Origin: Lachnoclostridium phytofermentans
GTDB taxonomy: Bacteria; Bacillota; Clostridia; Lachnospirales; Lachnospiraceae
Assembly (NCBI GenBank): GCA_003526525.1
Contig: DPVV01000494.1
Coordinates: 1-12,372, forward strand
Direction of reading: 5' to 3'
DNA length: 12,372 nt
Translations under genes and position numbers: made by a program
Shown here: positions 1 to 6,449 of the stretch, piece by piece
Position numbering within the stretch: the first letter of the stretch is position 1
Layout: the number at the start of each line of letters is the position of its first letter
Notes under the pieces: generated by a model
What the model saw: the letters and a program-made list of their open reading frames with translations, nothing else
Told to the model about the DNA's origin: nothing
Databases searched by the model: none

Positions 1-2
1 CG

Positions 3-74
3 TATTCTGTGAAAGAACGCGAAAGTATCGTTCTTCGCTGGCTGTTTAAAAAATTGATAAAAATGATACTATAG
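3..74 (+). CDS. possible C-terminal tail of an upstream gene, cut by the window edge
   Basis: One frame stays open from the window edge to a TAG at 72-74 and would encode about 23 basic, leucine/isoleucine-rich residues ending in KKLIKMIL. The stop lies directly before the ilvB ribosome binding site, a spacing typical of consecutive genes in an operon. The stretch is too short to recognise any family, and a second frame closes at 47-49. It could equally be untranslated leader of ilvB. Confidence 0.22.
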   Translation, partial: YSVKERESIVLRWLFKKLIKMIL

Positions 75-87
75 AAAGAGGTGCAGT

Positions 88-1773
88 ATGTTATTAACCG
101 GTTCTCAAATTTTAATCGAGTGCTTGAAAGAACAAGGCGTTGACACCATATTTGGATATCCAGGTGGTCAGGTACTTAACATTTATGATGAGCTTTATCG
201 TCATCAGGACGAGATAAGACATATTTTAACTTCCCATGAACAGGGGGCTTCCCATGCTGCGGATGGCTATGCACGAGCAACCGGAAAAGTCGGTGTATGT
301 CTTGCAACGTCAGGTCCGGGCGCAACGAATTTGGTAACCGGTATAGCAACCGCTTATATGGATTCCGTTCCTTTGGTTGCAATTACAGGTAACGTTCCTG
401 TACCTCTTCTTGGTAAAGACAGCTTTCAAGAGGTTGATATTGCGGGAATCACGATGCCAATTACCAAGCATAATTTTATTATAAAAGATATAACCAAACT
501 TGCTGAAATGATACGTCGTGCATTTAAGATAGCAAAGAGTGGAAGACCAGGTCCTGTTTTAATTGATATTACAAAGGATGTTACAGCAGCAAAATATGAA
601 TATACAAAAGCTGAACCAGAAGCGATCACCTATGATGAATACCTAAAAGTAACAAGCAAAGATATGGAGGATACTTTAAACTTACTTCGTGGCTGTAAGA
701 AACCTATGGTATTCGTAGGAGGCGGTGCTATCATATCAGGAGCAGAAAAAGAGTTGATGGAATTTGTAGAGCTCTTAGATTGTCCAGTTACTGATTCTTT
801 GATGGGAAAAGGTGCTTTTCCAGGGAATCATAAAAGGTATACTGGTATGCTTGGAATGCATGGTACAAAAACTTCGAATTTTAGTGTTACGGAATGTGAT
901 TTATTTATAGCAATCGGAACGCGTTTTAGTGACCGAGTAACTGGAAATGCTACAAGGTTTGCACAAAATGCGAAGAAGATACATATTGATATCGATCCGG
1001 TTGAGATTAATAAGAATGTTTTCATTGACAAACGGTTGATTGGAGATGTAAAAGCAGTTCTTCGTTTACTTAATGAGAAGTTAGAACAACAATCACATGA
1101 AGAATGGATGAGAAAAGTGGAAGAAAGTAAGAAAAAACATCCATTAAGTTATCAGGATAATGTATTAACAGGTCCTTATATCTTAGAAAAAATTGATGAA
1201 CTTGCAGGTGAGAGTGCGATTATTACAACTGAGGTCGGACAGCATCAGATGTGGGCTGCACAGTACATCCAATATAGAAAACCTAGAACATTTATTACCT
1301 CGGGTGGATTAGGAACAATGGGGTACGGCTTAGGGGCAAGTCTTGGAGCAAAAGTCGGAATGCCTGATAAGACAGTAATTAATATTGCTGGAGATGGTTG
1401 TTTCCGTATGAATATGAACGAGATTGCAACTGCGACAAGATACAATATTCCAATTATACAGATAGTATTTAATAATCACGTTCTTGGAATGGTTCGTCAG
1501 TGGCAGACACTCTTCTATGGAAGACGCTATTCTCAAACGATTCTGAATGATAAAGTAGATTTTGTAAAGTTAGCAGAAGCTATGGGGGCAAAGGCTTTCC
1601 GAATTACTAAAAAAGAAGAAGTGGAATCTGTATTAAAAGAAGCACTTTCTTTAAACGAACCAGTCGTAATAGACTGTATCATTGATAATGATGATAAAGT
1701 ATGGCCTATGGTTGCACCTGGTGCTGCCATTGAGGAATGTTTCAATGAAGATGATCTTGACAAAAGGAATTAG
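88..1773 (+). CDS. ilvB: acetolactate synthase large (catalytic) subunit, biosynthetic type
   Basis: This ThDP- and FAD-dependent cytoplasmic enzyme condenses two pyruvates to acetolactate, or pyruvate with 2-oxobutyrate, as the first common step of valine, leucine and isoleucine synthesis. At 561 residues it has the normal family length. The N-terminal pyrimidine-binding domain carries the catalytic Glu51 in SHEQGASHAADGYARA. The middle domain has GTRFSDRVTG, typical of FAD-binding anabolic enzymes. The C-terminal domain has the ThDP/Mg motif running from GDG at 435-437 to NN at 462-463, followed by MVRQWQ. The ATG at 88 follows AAAGAGG at 75-81. No gene for the regulatory subunit (ilvN/ilvH) follows; a terminator lies about 100 nt downstream. 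The gene's own promoter is not visible, so it may be transcribed from outside the window. Confidence 0.97.
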   Translation: MLLTGSQILIECLKEQGVDTIFGYPGGQVLNIYDELYRHQDEIRHILTSHEQGASHAADGYARATGKVGVCLATSGPGATNLVTGIATAYMDSVPLVAITGNVPVPLLGKDSFQEVDIAGITMPITKHNFIIKDITKLAEMIRRAFKIAKSGRPGPVLIDITKDVTAAKYEYTKAEPEAITYDEYLKVTSKDMEDTLNLLRGCKKPMVFVGGGAIISGAEKELMEFVELLDCPVTDSLMGKGAFPGNHKRYTGMLGMHGTKTSNFSVTECDLFIAIGTRFSDRVTGNATRFAQNAKKIHIDIDPVEINKNVFIDKRLIGDVKAVLRLLNEKLEQQSHEEWMRKVEESKKKHPLSYQDNVLTGPYILEKIDELAGESAIITTEVGQHQMWAAQYIQYRKPRTFITSGGLGTMGYGLGASLGAKVGMPDKTVINIAGDGCFRMNMNEIATATRYNIPIIQIVFNNHVLGMVRQWQTLFYGRRYSQTILNDKVDFVKLAEAMGAKAFRITKKEEVESVLKEALSLNEPVVIDCIIDNDDKVWPMVAPGAAIEECFNEDDLDKRN

Positions 1774-1774
1774 A

Positions 1775-1849
1775 ATGAAAGGAATTATTCCAAGATACAT
1801 TAAAAAGCATATGAATAAGCTTTCCGCAAATATAAAAAGGTATCATTAG
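1775..1849 (+). CDS. possible 24-codon micro-ORF directly after ilvB
   Basis: An ATG one base after the ilvB stop opens a 24-codon frame (begins MKGIIPRYIKKH, ends NIKRYH, TAG at 1847-1849). AAAAGGA at 1762-1768 sits six to seven bases upstream, so reinitiation is mechanically possible. The peptide is strongly basic, with no recognisable domain or membrane segment. It lies between ilvB and the terminator, where many operons have an ilvN gene, but it is far too short to be a regulatory subunit. It may be chance. Confidence 0.2.
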   Translation: MKGIIPRYIKKHMNKLSANIKRYH

Positions 1850-1876
1850 TAAAATAATATATGAATAAAATTACAT

Positions 1877-1913
1877 CCCGCATTGCTGAGGAAAATCTGC
1901 AATGCGGGTTTTT
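1877..1913 (+). terminator. rho-independent terminator of ilvB
   Basis: A perfect 10-bp G+C-rich stem (1877-1886 with 1899-1908) with a 12-nt loop is followed directly by five T. This is a textbook intrinsic terminator and closes the ilvB transcript. Confidence 0.9.
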
Positions 1914-1919
1914 AATTGC

Positions 1920-1949
1920 AAAAATATTCAATTGGGTTAGAATATTTTT
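1920..1949. repeat. A+T-rich inverted repeat behind the ilvB terminator
   Basis: A perfect 10-bp inverted repeat (1920-1929 with 1940-1949, 10-nt spacer) made almost wholly of A/T lies seven bases beyond the terminator. The T-run is inside the stem, so it could act as a weak back-up terminator on either strand. A smaller palindromic stretch of the same kind lies near 1958-1972. The region from there to 2084 shows nothing else. Confidence 0.5.
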
Positions 1950-2084
1950 GAGATAAATAAGTATTACTTATAAATAAGATTAGCTGAAATAATTACTAGA
2001 AAGCACTGTAAAATCAGTCATCATAGCAATTAAGGCAAAATGAAAACTAAAGTATTATTATTTTAATATCCTGTGTTTTAGTGC

Positions 2085-2113
2085 TTGACAGGATAGATTG
2101 GTATTGGTAAAAT
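2085..2113 (+). promoter_or_regulatory. sigma-A type promoter for the purine permease gene
   Basis: A perfect TTGACA (2085-2090) is followed after 17 bases by TAAAAT (2108-2113). Transcription would begin near 2120, leaving a leader of about 220 nt before the permease start codon. Confidence 0.8.
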
Positions 2114-2160
2114 GAGCGTGTGTTGAGAAATGTCGAACTGTGCAAATATGCATTCAGTGA

Positions 2161-2273
2161 TGCATAAAGTGTATATTTATAATATTTATAGGGAAACAGC
2201 GGTAGGAACGCTGTTGATATTTAGCAATGGAAGTATGTTTTGGTCAATTTCATTGCTATACTTATGTTTTTTT
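2161..2273 (+). promoter_or_regulatory. structured 5' leader of the permease gene, candidate cis-regulatory RNA ending in a T-run
   Basis: Three helices can be drawn by eye. A long-range stem pairs 2163-2172 with 2258-2266 (about 9-10 bp, one bulged A, one G-T pair). Inside it are a 7-bp hairpin with a 7-nt loop (2195-2215) and an 11-bp stem (2222-2232 with 2248-2258, one G-T pair). Seven T (2267-2273) directly follow the outer stem. A smaller alternative stem (2231-2236 with 2258-2263) would exclude the 11-bp one. A closed multi-helix junction against a T-run resembles a transcription-attenuating riboswitch, and purine transport genes are often regulated this way. The conserved loop and junction sequences of the classical purine riboswitch are absent. 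Structure was assessed by hand only. Confidence 0.5.
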
Positions 2274-2281
2274 ATGATTCA

Positions 2282-2335
2282 AACAGGGGTACCCTGTTAA
2301 GGAGTAAAGCTCCTTGAAAAAATTATAATAGGAGG
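2282..2335 (+). promoter_or_regulatory. tandem hairpins and ribosome binding site before the permease gene, possible translation switch
   Basis: Two back-to-back hairpins precede the start: a 7-bp stem (2282-2288 with 2292-2298, 3-nt loop) and a 6-bp stem (2299-2304 with 2310-2315, 5-nt loop). The ribosome binding site AGGAGG is at 2330-2335, eight bases before the ATG. The 3' arm of the second hairpin, CTCCTT, can pair either with AAGGAG in its own 5' arm or with AGGAG of the ribosome site (5 bp). These pairings are mutually exclusive, so a change in folding could cover or free the ribosome site. Function is inferred. Confidence 0.45.
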
Positions 2336-2343
2336 AAGTATTT

Positions 2344-3705
2344 ATGGAACGCTTTTTTAAATTAAAGCAGAACAACACAAACGTGCGTACAGAAGTAATA
2401 GCAGGTTTCACTACATTCTTTGCAATGGCGTACATTATCACAGTAAACCCAGGAATGTTATCACAGACTGGAATGCCATGGGGAGCAGTATTTTTAGCAA
2501 CTATTTTAGCATCTATCGTCGGAACATTAATTATGGGACTTGTTGCTAATGTTCCATATGCACAGGCACCGGGTATGGGCTTAAATGCATTTTTCGTATT
2601 TACCGTATGTTTTGGTCTTAAGTTTAGCTGGCAGGAAGCTTTGGCAATGGTATTTATCTGTGGTTTATTTAATATTTTTATCACAGTAACAAAACTTCGT
2701 AAGTTAATTATCAAATCCATACCAGAAAGCTTACAGCATGCAATTGGTGGTGGTATTGGGATTTTCGTAGCATATATAGCAATTGTTAATTCAGGACTTG
2801 TTACCTTTGTTGGTGATCCACTTGTTCCAAGCATTGCAACTTTTAATAATCCAACCGTTATTTTAACTGTAGTTGGACTTGTACTTACTGTTATTTTACT
2901 ATTATTAAACGTTAAGGGTGCTATCTTTATCAGTATTGTTGTAACTACACTACTTGGTATTCCCTTTGGCGTAACTAAGACAGCAGATACGATAAGTTTT
3001 AGTGAAGCACTCAGTCAGTTACCAGAAACTTTTGGTGCTGCATTTGGTAAAGATGGTATTCAGCATTTATTTTCAGATGCAAGCAGAATTCCTCTTGTAT
3101 TAATGACAATCTTTGCATTTAGTTTATCAGATACATTTGATACCATCGGAACTTTTATTGGAACTGGTCGTAAAACAGGAATTTTCTCGAAAGAGGATGA
3201 AGAGGCATTAGAAAGCGGAGCAGGCTTTAAATCCAAGATGGACAAGGCTTTATTTGCAGATGCTACTGCAACTAGCATTGGTGCTATCTTTGGTACTTCA
3301 AATACTACTACTTACGTAGAAAGTGCAGCAGGTATTAATGCAGGTGGACGTACCGGTTTAACCAGTGTAGTGGTAGCTATTTTGTTTGCAGTTAGTGCTT
3401 TCTTTGCTCCATATGTGAGCGCAATTCCTTTTGCAGCTACCGCTCCAGCTCTTATTGTTGTTGGTGTTATGATGCTTTCCGCATTTAAGCAGGTAGATTG
3501 GGATAACTTAGAGGAAGCTATACCAGCGTTCTTTGCAGGCGCCTTCATGGCTCTTTGCTATAGTATCTCCTATGGTATTGCAGGAGGGTTTATCTTCTAT
3601 ATTATTGTGAAATGTGTGAAGGGAAAAGTGAAAGAGGTAACGCCAGTACTTTGGGTGGCAACAGCCTTATTTATTGCAAACTTCGTAATTTTAGCATTAT
3701 TATAA
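2344..3705 (+). CDS. NCS2-family (AzgA/PbuG-like) purine nucleobase permease
   Basis: This integral membrane protein probably imports guanine/hypoxanthine or adenine by proton symport for purine salvage. It has 453 residues, normal for the AzgA branch of NCS2, and is hydrophobic throughout with roughly a dozen membrane segments. Diagnostic stretches are TEVIAGFTTFFAMAYII near residues 16-32, PGMGLNAFF, the FSLSDTFDTIGTFIGTG segment near 259-275 and the substrate-site stretch NTTTYVESAAGINAGGRTG at 320-338. These separate it from the xanthine/uracil branch. The start follows AGGAGG with 8-nt spacing. It stands alone between its own promoter and a terminator, behind an elaborate leader that suggests regulation by purine supply. 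The exact base transported cannot be read from the sequence; PbuG of Bacillus is the nearest named homologue I recognise. Confidence 0.95.
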   Translation: MERFFKLKQNNTNVRTEVIAGFTTFFAMAYIITVNPGMLSQTGMPWGAVFLATILASIVGTLIMGLVANVPYAQAPGMGLNAFFVFTVCFGLKFSWQEALAMVFICGLFNIFITVTKLRKLIIKSIPESLQHAIGGGIGIFVAYIAIVNSGLVTFVGDPLVPSIATFNNPTVILTVVGLVLTVILLLLNVKGAIFISIVVTTLLGIPFGVTKTADTISFSEALSQLPETFGAAFGKDGIQHLFSDASRIPLVLMTIFAFSLSDTFDTIGTFIGTGRKTGIFSKEDEEALESGAGFKSKMDKALFADATATSIGAIFGTSNTTTYVESAAGINAGGRTGLTSVVVAILFAVSAFFAPYVSAIPFAATAPALIVVGVMMLSAFKQVDWDNLEEAIPAFFAGAFMALCYSISYGIAGGFIFYIIVKCVKGKVKEVTPVLWVATALFIANFVILALL

Positions 3706-3742
3706 TAAAAGTATATAGTTTCACATTTCTATTAAGAAATAG

Positions 3743-3794
3743 CGGGGTTACGAATTGGCATATTTGCTATCCGTAACTCTGTTTCTATGTTTTT
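3743..3794 (+). terminator. probable intrinsic terminator of the permease gene
   Basis: A 10-bp stem containing two G-T pairs (3743-3752 with 3772-3781) with a 19-nt loop is followed by TTT and, after a short interruption, TTTTT at 3790-3794. It is less compact than the other terminators in the window, but correctly placed 37 bases after the stop codon. Confidence 0.6.
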
Positions 3795-3908
3795 AACATT
3801 AACAGGTTTTTAAGTCAAAGACATAATACAAATCATTAAAAAGTGAAATACAGAATAGTTTTTTGTTAAAAGTGCATGATAAGTTTATTATTTAACACTC
3901 TTTTTATG

Positions 3909-3937
3909 TTGTATTATAAAAAATCATCTGCTATAAT
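3909..3937 (+). promoter_or_regulatory. promoter of the phosphofructokinase gene
   Basis: TTGTAT (3909-3914) and a perfect TATAAT (3932-3937) are separated by 17 bases. Transcription would start near 3944, giving a leader of about 107 nt. The ribosome site GAGGAGG is at 4037-4043. Confidence 0.75.
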
Positions 3938-3947
3938 CTCGTAGTGA

Positions 3948-3973
3948 GCGCAATTGCGCAAAATTGTGCAATT
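3948..3973 (+). promoter_or_regulatory. palindrome and overlapping hairpin at the transcription start of pfp, candidate operator or 5' stem
   Basis: GCGCAATTGCGC (3948-3959) is a 12-bp perfect palindrome lying about 4-16 bases after the predicted transcription start. Its right half also pairs with the next repeat: 3952-3960 with 3965-3973 gives a 9-bp stem, one G-T pair and a 4-nt loop. As DNA it resembles a repressor site. As RNA it would put a stable hairpin at the very 5' end of the message, as in transcripts protected against decay. Which applies is not decidable here. Nothing else is evident between 3974 and the ribosome site. Confidence 0.5.
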
Positions 3974-4050
3974 TGTACATAGAGTGCAAATTCCATACAG
4001 CGTGTTATGGTACCTAAATGGGACCCAACTAAAAATGAGGAGGCAATTAC

Positions 4051-5277
4051 ATGAGTGGCAATGTCATTGTTGGTCAGTCTGGAGGACCGACAGCGGTTAT
4101 TAATTCAAGTTTGGCGGGGGTATACAAAACAGCAAAGGATCGTGGAGCAAATAAAGTCTATGGTATGCAACATGGTATTCAGGGCTTTCTTAATGGACAG
4201 ATTGTTGACTTATCCGATCATATTAAGAGTAATCTCGACCTCGAGTTACTAAAGCGTACACCTTCCTCTTACCTTGGTTCATGCAGATATAAGCTTCCTG
4301 AAGTTTCCGATAACAAAGAAGTTTATGAAACCATCTTTCAAAAGCTTCATGAATTAAACATTGAGTATTTCTTCTATATTGGTGGAAATGATTCCATGGA
4401 TACCATCAAGAAATTATCAGAGTATGCAGAAATGACAGGTAGTCACATTCGTTTTATGGGTGTACCAAAAACGATCGATAATGACTTAGCTGCAACGGAT
4501 CATACTCCTGGTTATGGCAGTGCTGCAAAATACATTGCTTCGATTACAAAAGAAGTGATACGTGATGGATTAGTTTATGATATTAAGAGCGTTACTATTT
4601 TAGAAATCATGGGTAGAAATGCCGGATGGTTAACTGGTGCGGCTGCTCTTGCTAAGAGTGAAGATTGCGAAGGACCGGATATGATTCTTCTTCCGGAGGT
4701 TCCATTTGATTCAAAAGACTTTATACGAAAAGTGGATGAAATTCAAAAGCGAAAGAAGTCTGTTGTGATTGCTGTTTCAGAGGGTGTTCGTTTTGCAGAT
4801 GGTAGATATCTTTGTGAGGTTGGGGATGCAAATGCTAGTGTCGATGCGTTTGGACATAAGCAACTTTCTGGTACAGGCCGTGTATTAGCTAGCTTAGTGG
4901 CTGGTGAGCTTGGCTGCAAAACACGTGCTATTGAATTTAATACATTACAACGTTGTGCTTCTCATATTGTATCCCGTACGGATATTTCGGAAGCATTCCA
5001 AGTTGGTGGTGCAGCAGTAAAAGCAGCTTTTGAAGGTGTGACTGGTAAGATGATTATCTTAAAACGTGTTTGTGATGAACCATATCAGTGTACAACCGAC
5101 ATCTATGATATTAATGCGATTGCTAACGTTGAAAAACGTGTACCTATGGAATGGATTGATGTTCCAAATTATTTTGTAACACAGGAATTCATAAATTATG
5201 CAAGACCATTAATTCAGGCAGAACTTACTCCTATTATGGTAGAGGGGCTTCCAAGACATTTATATTGCGAGGAGTAA
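4051..5277 (+). CDS. pfp: pyrophosphate-dependent 6-phosphofructokinase (PPi--fructose-6-phosphate 1-phosphotransferase)
   Basis: This cytoplasmic glycolytic enzyme reversibly phosphorylates fructose 6-phosphate to fructose 1,6-bisphosphate. It has 408 residues, longer than the roughly 320-residue ATP enzymes. The N-terminus carries GQSGGPTAVINSS (residues 8-20). The two positions that separate donors both read as PPi type: Asp114 in GGNDS (111-115), where ATP enzymes have Gly, and Lys140 in PKTIDND (139-145), where ATP enzymes have Gly. Asp143 is the catalytic base by alignment with TIDND. The sugar-phosphate motif MGRNAGWL spans 187-194. The residue before Asp114 is Asn rather than the Asp of GGDDS; I believe GGNDS is common in this long clostridial group but could not check. 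The start follows GAGGAGG with 7-nt spacing. It is monocistronic, with its own promoter and terminators. Confidence 0.95.
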   Translation: MSGNVIVGQSGGPTAVINSSLAGVYKTAKDRGANKVYGMQHGIQGFLNGQIVDLSDHIKSNLDLELLKRTPSSYLGSCRYKLPEVSDNKEVYETIFQKLHELNIEYFFYIGGNDSMDTIKKLSEYAEMTGSHIRFMGVPKTIDNDLAATDHTPGYGSAAKYIASITKEVIRDGLVYDIKSVTILEIMGRNAGWLTGAAALAKSEDCEGPDMILLPEVPFDSKDFIRKVDEIQKRKKSVVIAVSEGVRFADGRYLCEVGDANASVDAFGHKQLSGTGRVLASLVAGELGCKTRAIEFNTLQRCASHIVSRTDISEAFQVGGAAVKAAFEGVTGKMIILKRVCDEPYQCTTDIYDINAIANVEKRVPMEWIDVPNYFVTQEFINYARPLIQAELTPIMVEGLPRHLYCEE

Positions 5278-5285
5278 TCTTTTCA

Positions 5286-5328
5286 TGGGAAGTAATAAAA
5301 AAATGAATAGAGTTCATTTTTTTACCCA
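5286..5328 (+). terminator. A/T-rich hairpin just after pfp
   Basis: An 11-bp stem of A-run against T-run (5297-5307 with 5313-5323, 5-nt loop) is flanked by a further TGGG/CCCA pairing (5286-5289 with 5325-5328). It may work as a first, leaky terminator or as a 3'-end stabiliser. A stronger terminator follows 35 bases later. Confidence 0.5.
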
Positions 5329-5362
5329 AAATAATAATAAGTTCTGTTAAAAGCAATTAAGT

Positions 5363-5404
5363 AAGCAATAGGAAGCACATTAACGAGCTTTCTATTGCTT
5401 TTTT
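5363..5404 (+). terminator. rho-independent terminator of pfp
   Basis: A 14-bp stem with a single G-T pair (5363-5376 with 5387-5400), a 10-nt loop and six T at 5399-5404 make a strong intrinsic terminator. Confidence 0.9.
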
Positions 5405-5464
5405 AATTTATAAGAATTTGCGCAGCAATTAGGCAGAGTGGCTTTTTGTTTCTAAAATTTTCAC

Positions 5465-5493
5465 TTTTCAAAATGAAAGAACTATGATATGAT
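5465..5493 (+). promoter_or_regulatory. candidate promoter of the degV pair
   Basis: TTTTCA (5465-5470), 17 bases, then TATGAT (5488-5493). The -35 box matches only four of six consensus positions. Transcription would start near 5500, leaving an 85-nt leader that contains two copies of ACTACGT (about 5511-5517 and 5533-5539). The ribosome site AGGAGG is at 5574-5579. Confidence 0.45.
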
Positions 5494-5585
5494 ATTATAT
5501 GGTATTTAAAACTACGTAATGCGATAGATAATTACTACGTGATAAAGACATCATCACAATATTTACAATTGACAGGAGGACTATT

Positions 5586-6419
5586 ATGTCTTATAGAATT
5601 TTATGCGACAGTTGTACTGATTTACCAGTGGAGTTACAACAGGATGAACATATTATAAAAATAGCATTGTCCATTCAAATAGATGAAGAAAACATCATTG
5701 ACGACGAGACATTTAATCAGATTGATTTTTTACGAAAAATGAACGAAAGTAAGAATTGTCCGAAATCATCCTGTCCGTCTCCAGACGGTTATATGTCTCA
5801 TTTTGATGAAGCAGAAGATATTTATGTGGTAACCTTATCCTCTCGTTTAAGTGGTTCCTATAATAGTGCGGAACTTGCTAAAAAGTTATATTTAGAAGAC
5901 CATCCAAATAAAAATATCGAAGTATTTGATTCCAAATCTGCATCGATTGGCCAGACTCTTATCGTAATGAAGATTCAAGAGTTAATTGAAAAAGGATTTT
6001 CCTTCTCTGATGTAGTATCCAAAGTCAATGAATTTCGTGATAGTTTAAAGACGAAGTTTGTATTAGAGACCTTAGATACGTTAAGAAAGAATGGTAGATT
6101 AAGTAATTTAACCGCTGTAATTTGCAGTGCACTCAATATTAAACCTATTATGGGATCTGACGATGGAAATATTATTAAAATTGATCAGGCTCGTGGGATT
6201 GAAAAAGCACTACTAAAGATGGTAAAATATATGGAAGAGGATGTGACTGATGCAAAGAACCGTGTTCTTGGCATTTCACACTGTAATAATTTTGAACGTG
6301 CAATATTTGTAAAAGAAGAAATTATGAAGTGTATTCCTTTTGCAAAATGTTTTATAGCAAACACGGGCGGTATTTCTAGCTTATATGCAAATGAAGGCGG
6401 CATCATTGTTTGTTACTAA
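5586..6419 (+). CDS. DegV family protein (fatty-acid binding), first of a tandem pair
   Basis: DegV/FakB-type proteins bind a fatty acid in a buried pocket and, where FakA kinase is present, deliver it for phosphorylation and phospholipid synthesis. The 277-residue length fits the family. Family landmarks appear in order: DSCTDLP at 8-14, a CPSPDGY stretch near 63-69, SSRLSGSYNSA at 85-95, DSKSASIGQ at 115-123, and the NGRLS...LNIKPIM region near the middle. The protein is predicted cytoplasmic, with no signal or membrane segment. The start has AGGAGG with 6-nt spacing. Thirty bases separate its stop from the next degV gene, so the two form an operon. No fakA-like kinase gene lies in the window, so the partner must be elsewhere if used. 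Which lipid is bound is unknown. Confidence 0.94.
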   Translation: MSYRILCDSCTDLPVELQQDEHIIKIALSIQIDEENIIDDETFNQIDFLRKMNESKNCPKSSCPSPDGYMSHFDEAEDIYVVTLSSRLSGSYNSAELAKKLYLEDHPNKNIEVFDSKSASIGQTLIVMKIQELIEKGFSFSDVVSKVNEFRDSLKTKFVLETLDTLRKNGRLSNLTAVICSALNIKPIMGSDDGNIIKIDQARGIEKALLKMVKYMEEDVTDAKNRVLGISHCNNFERAIFVKEEIMKCIPFAKCFIANTGGISSLYANEGGIIVCY

Positions 6420-6449
6420 TCGGGAGAGAAAGGAAAGGATAGGGACCAA

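Noticed and set aside
2120..2343. Classical purine riboswitch before the permease gene
   Set aside because: The conserved junction and loop sequences of that class (for example the TTTCTACC-like junction and the CCGTAAA-like loop) are not present, although a leader structure is.
2262..2834. 190-codon minus-strand open frame
   Set aside because: It lies almost wholly antisense to the permease gene, has no ribosome site and its sequence resembles a reverse-frame shadow.
4006..4030. T-box-like TGGTACC before pfp
   Set aside because: Only the short TGGTACC core occurs, without the following CG, the specifier domain or a terminator, and the gene has no link to amino-acid supply.
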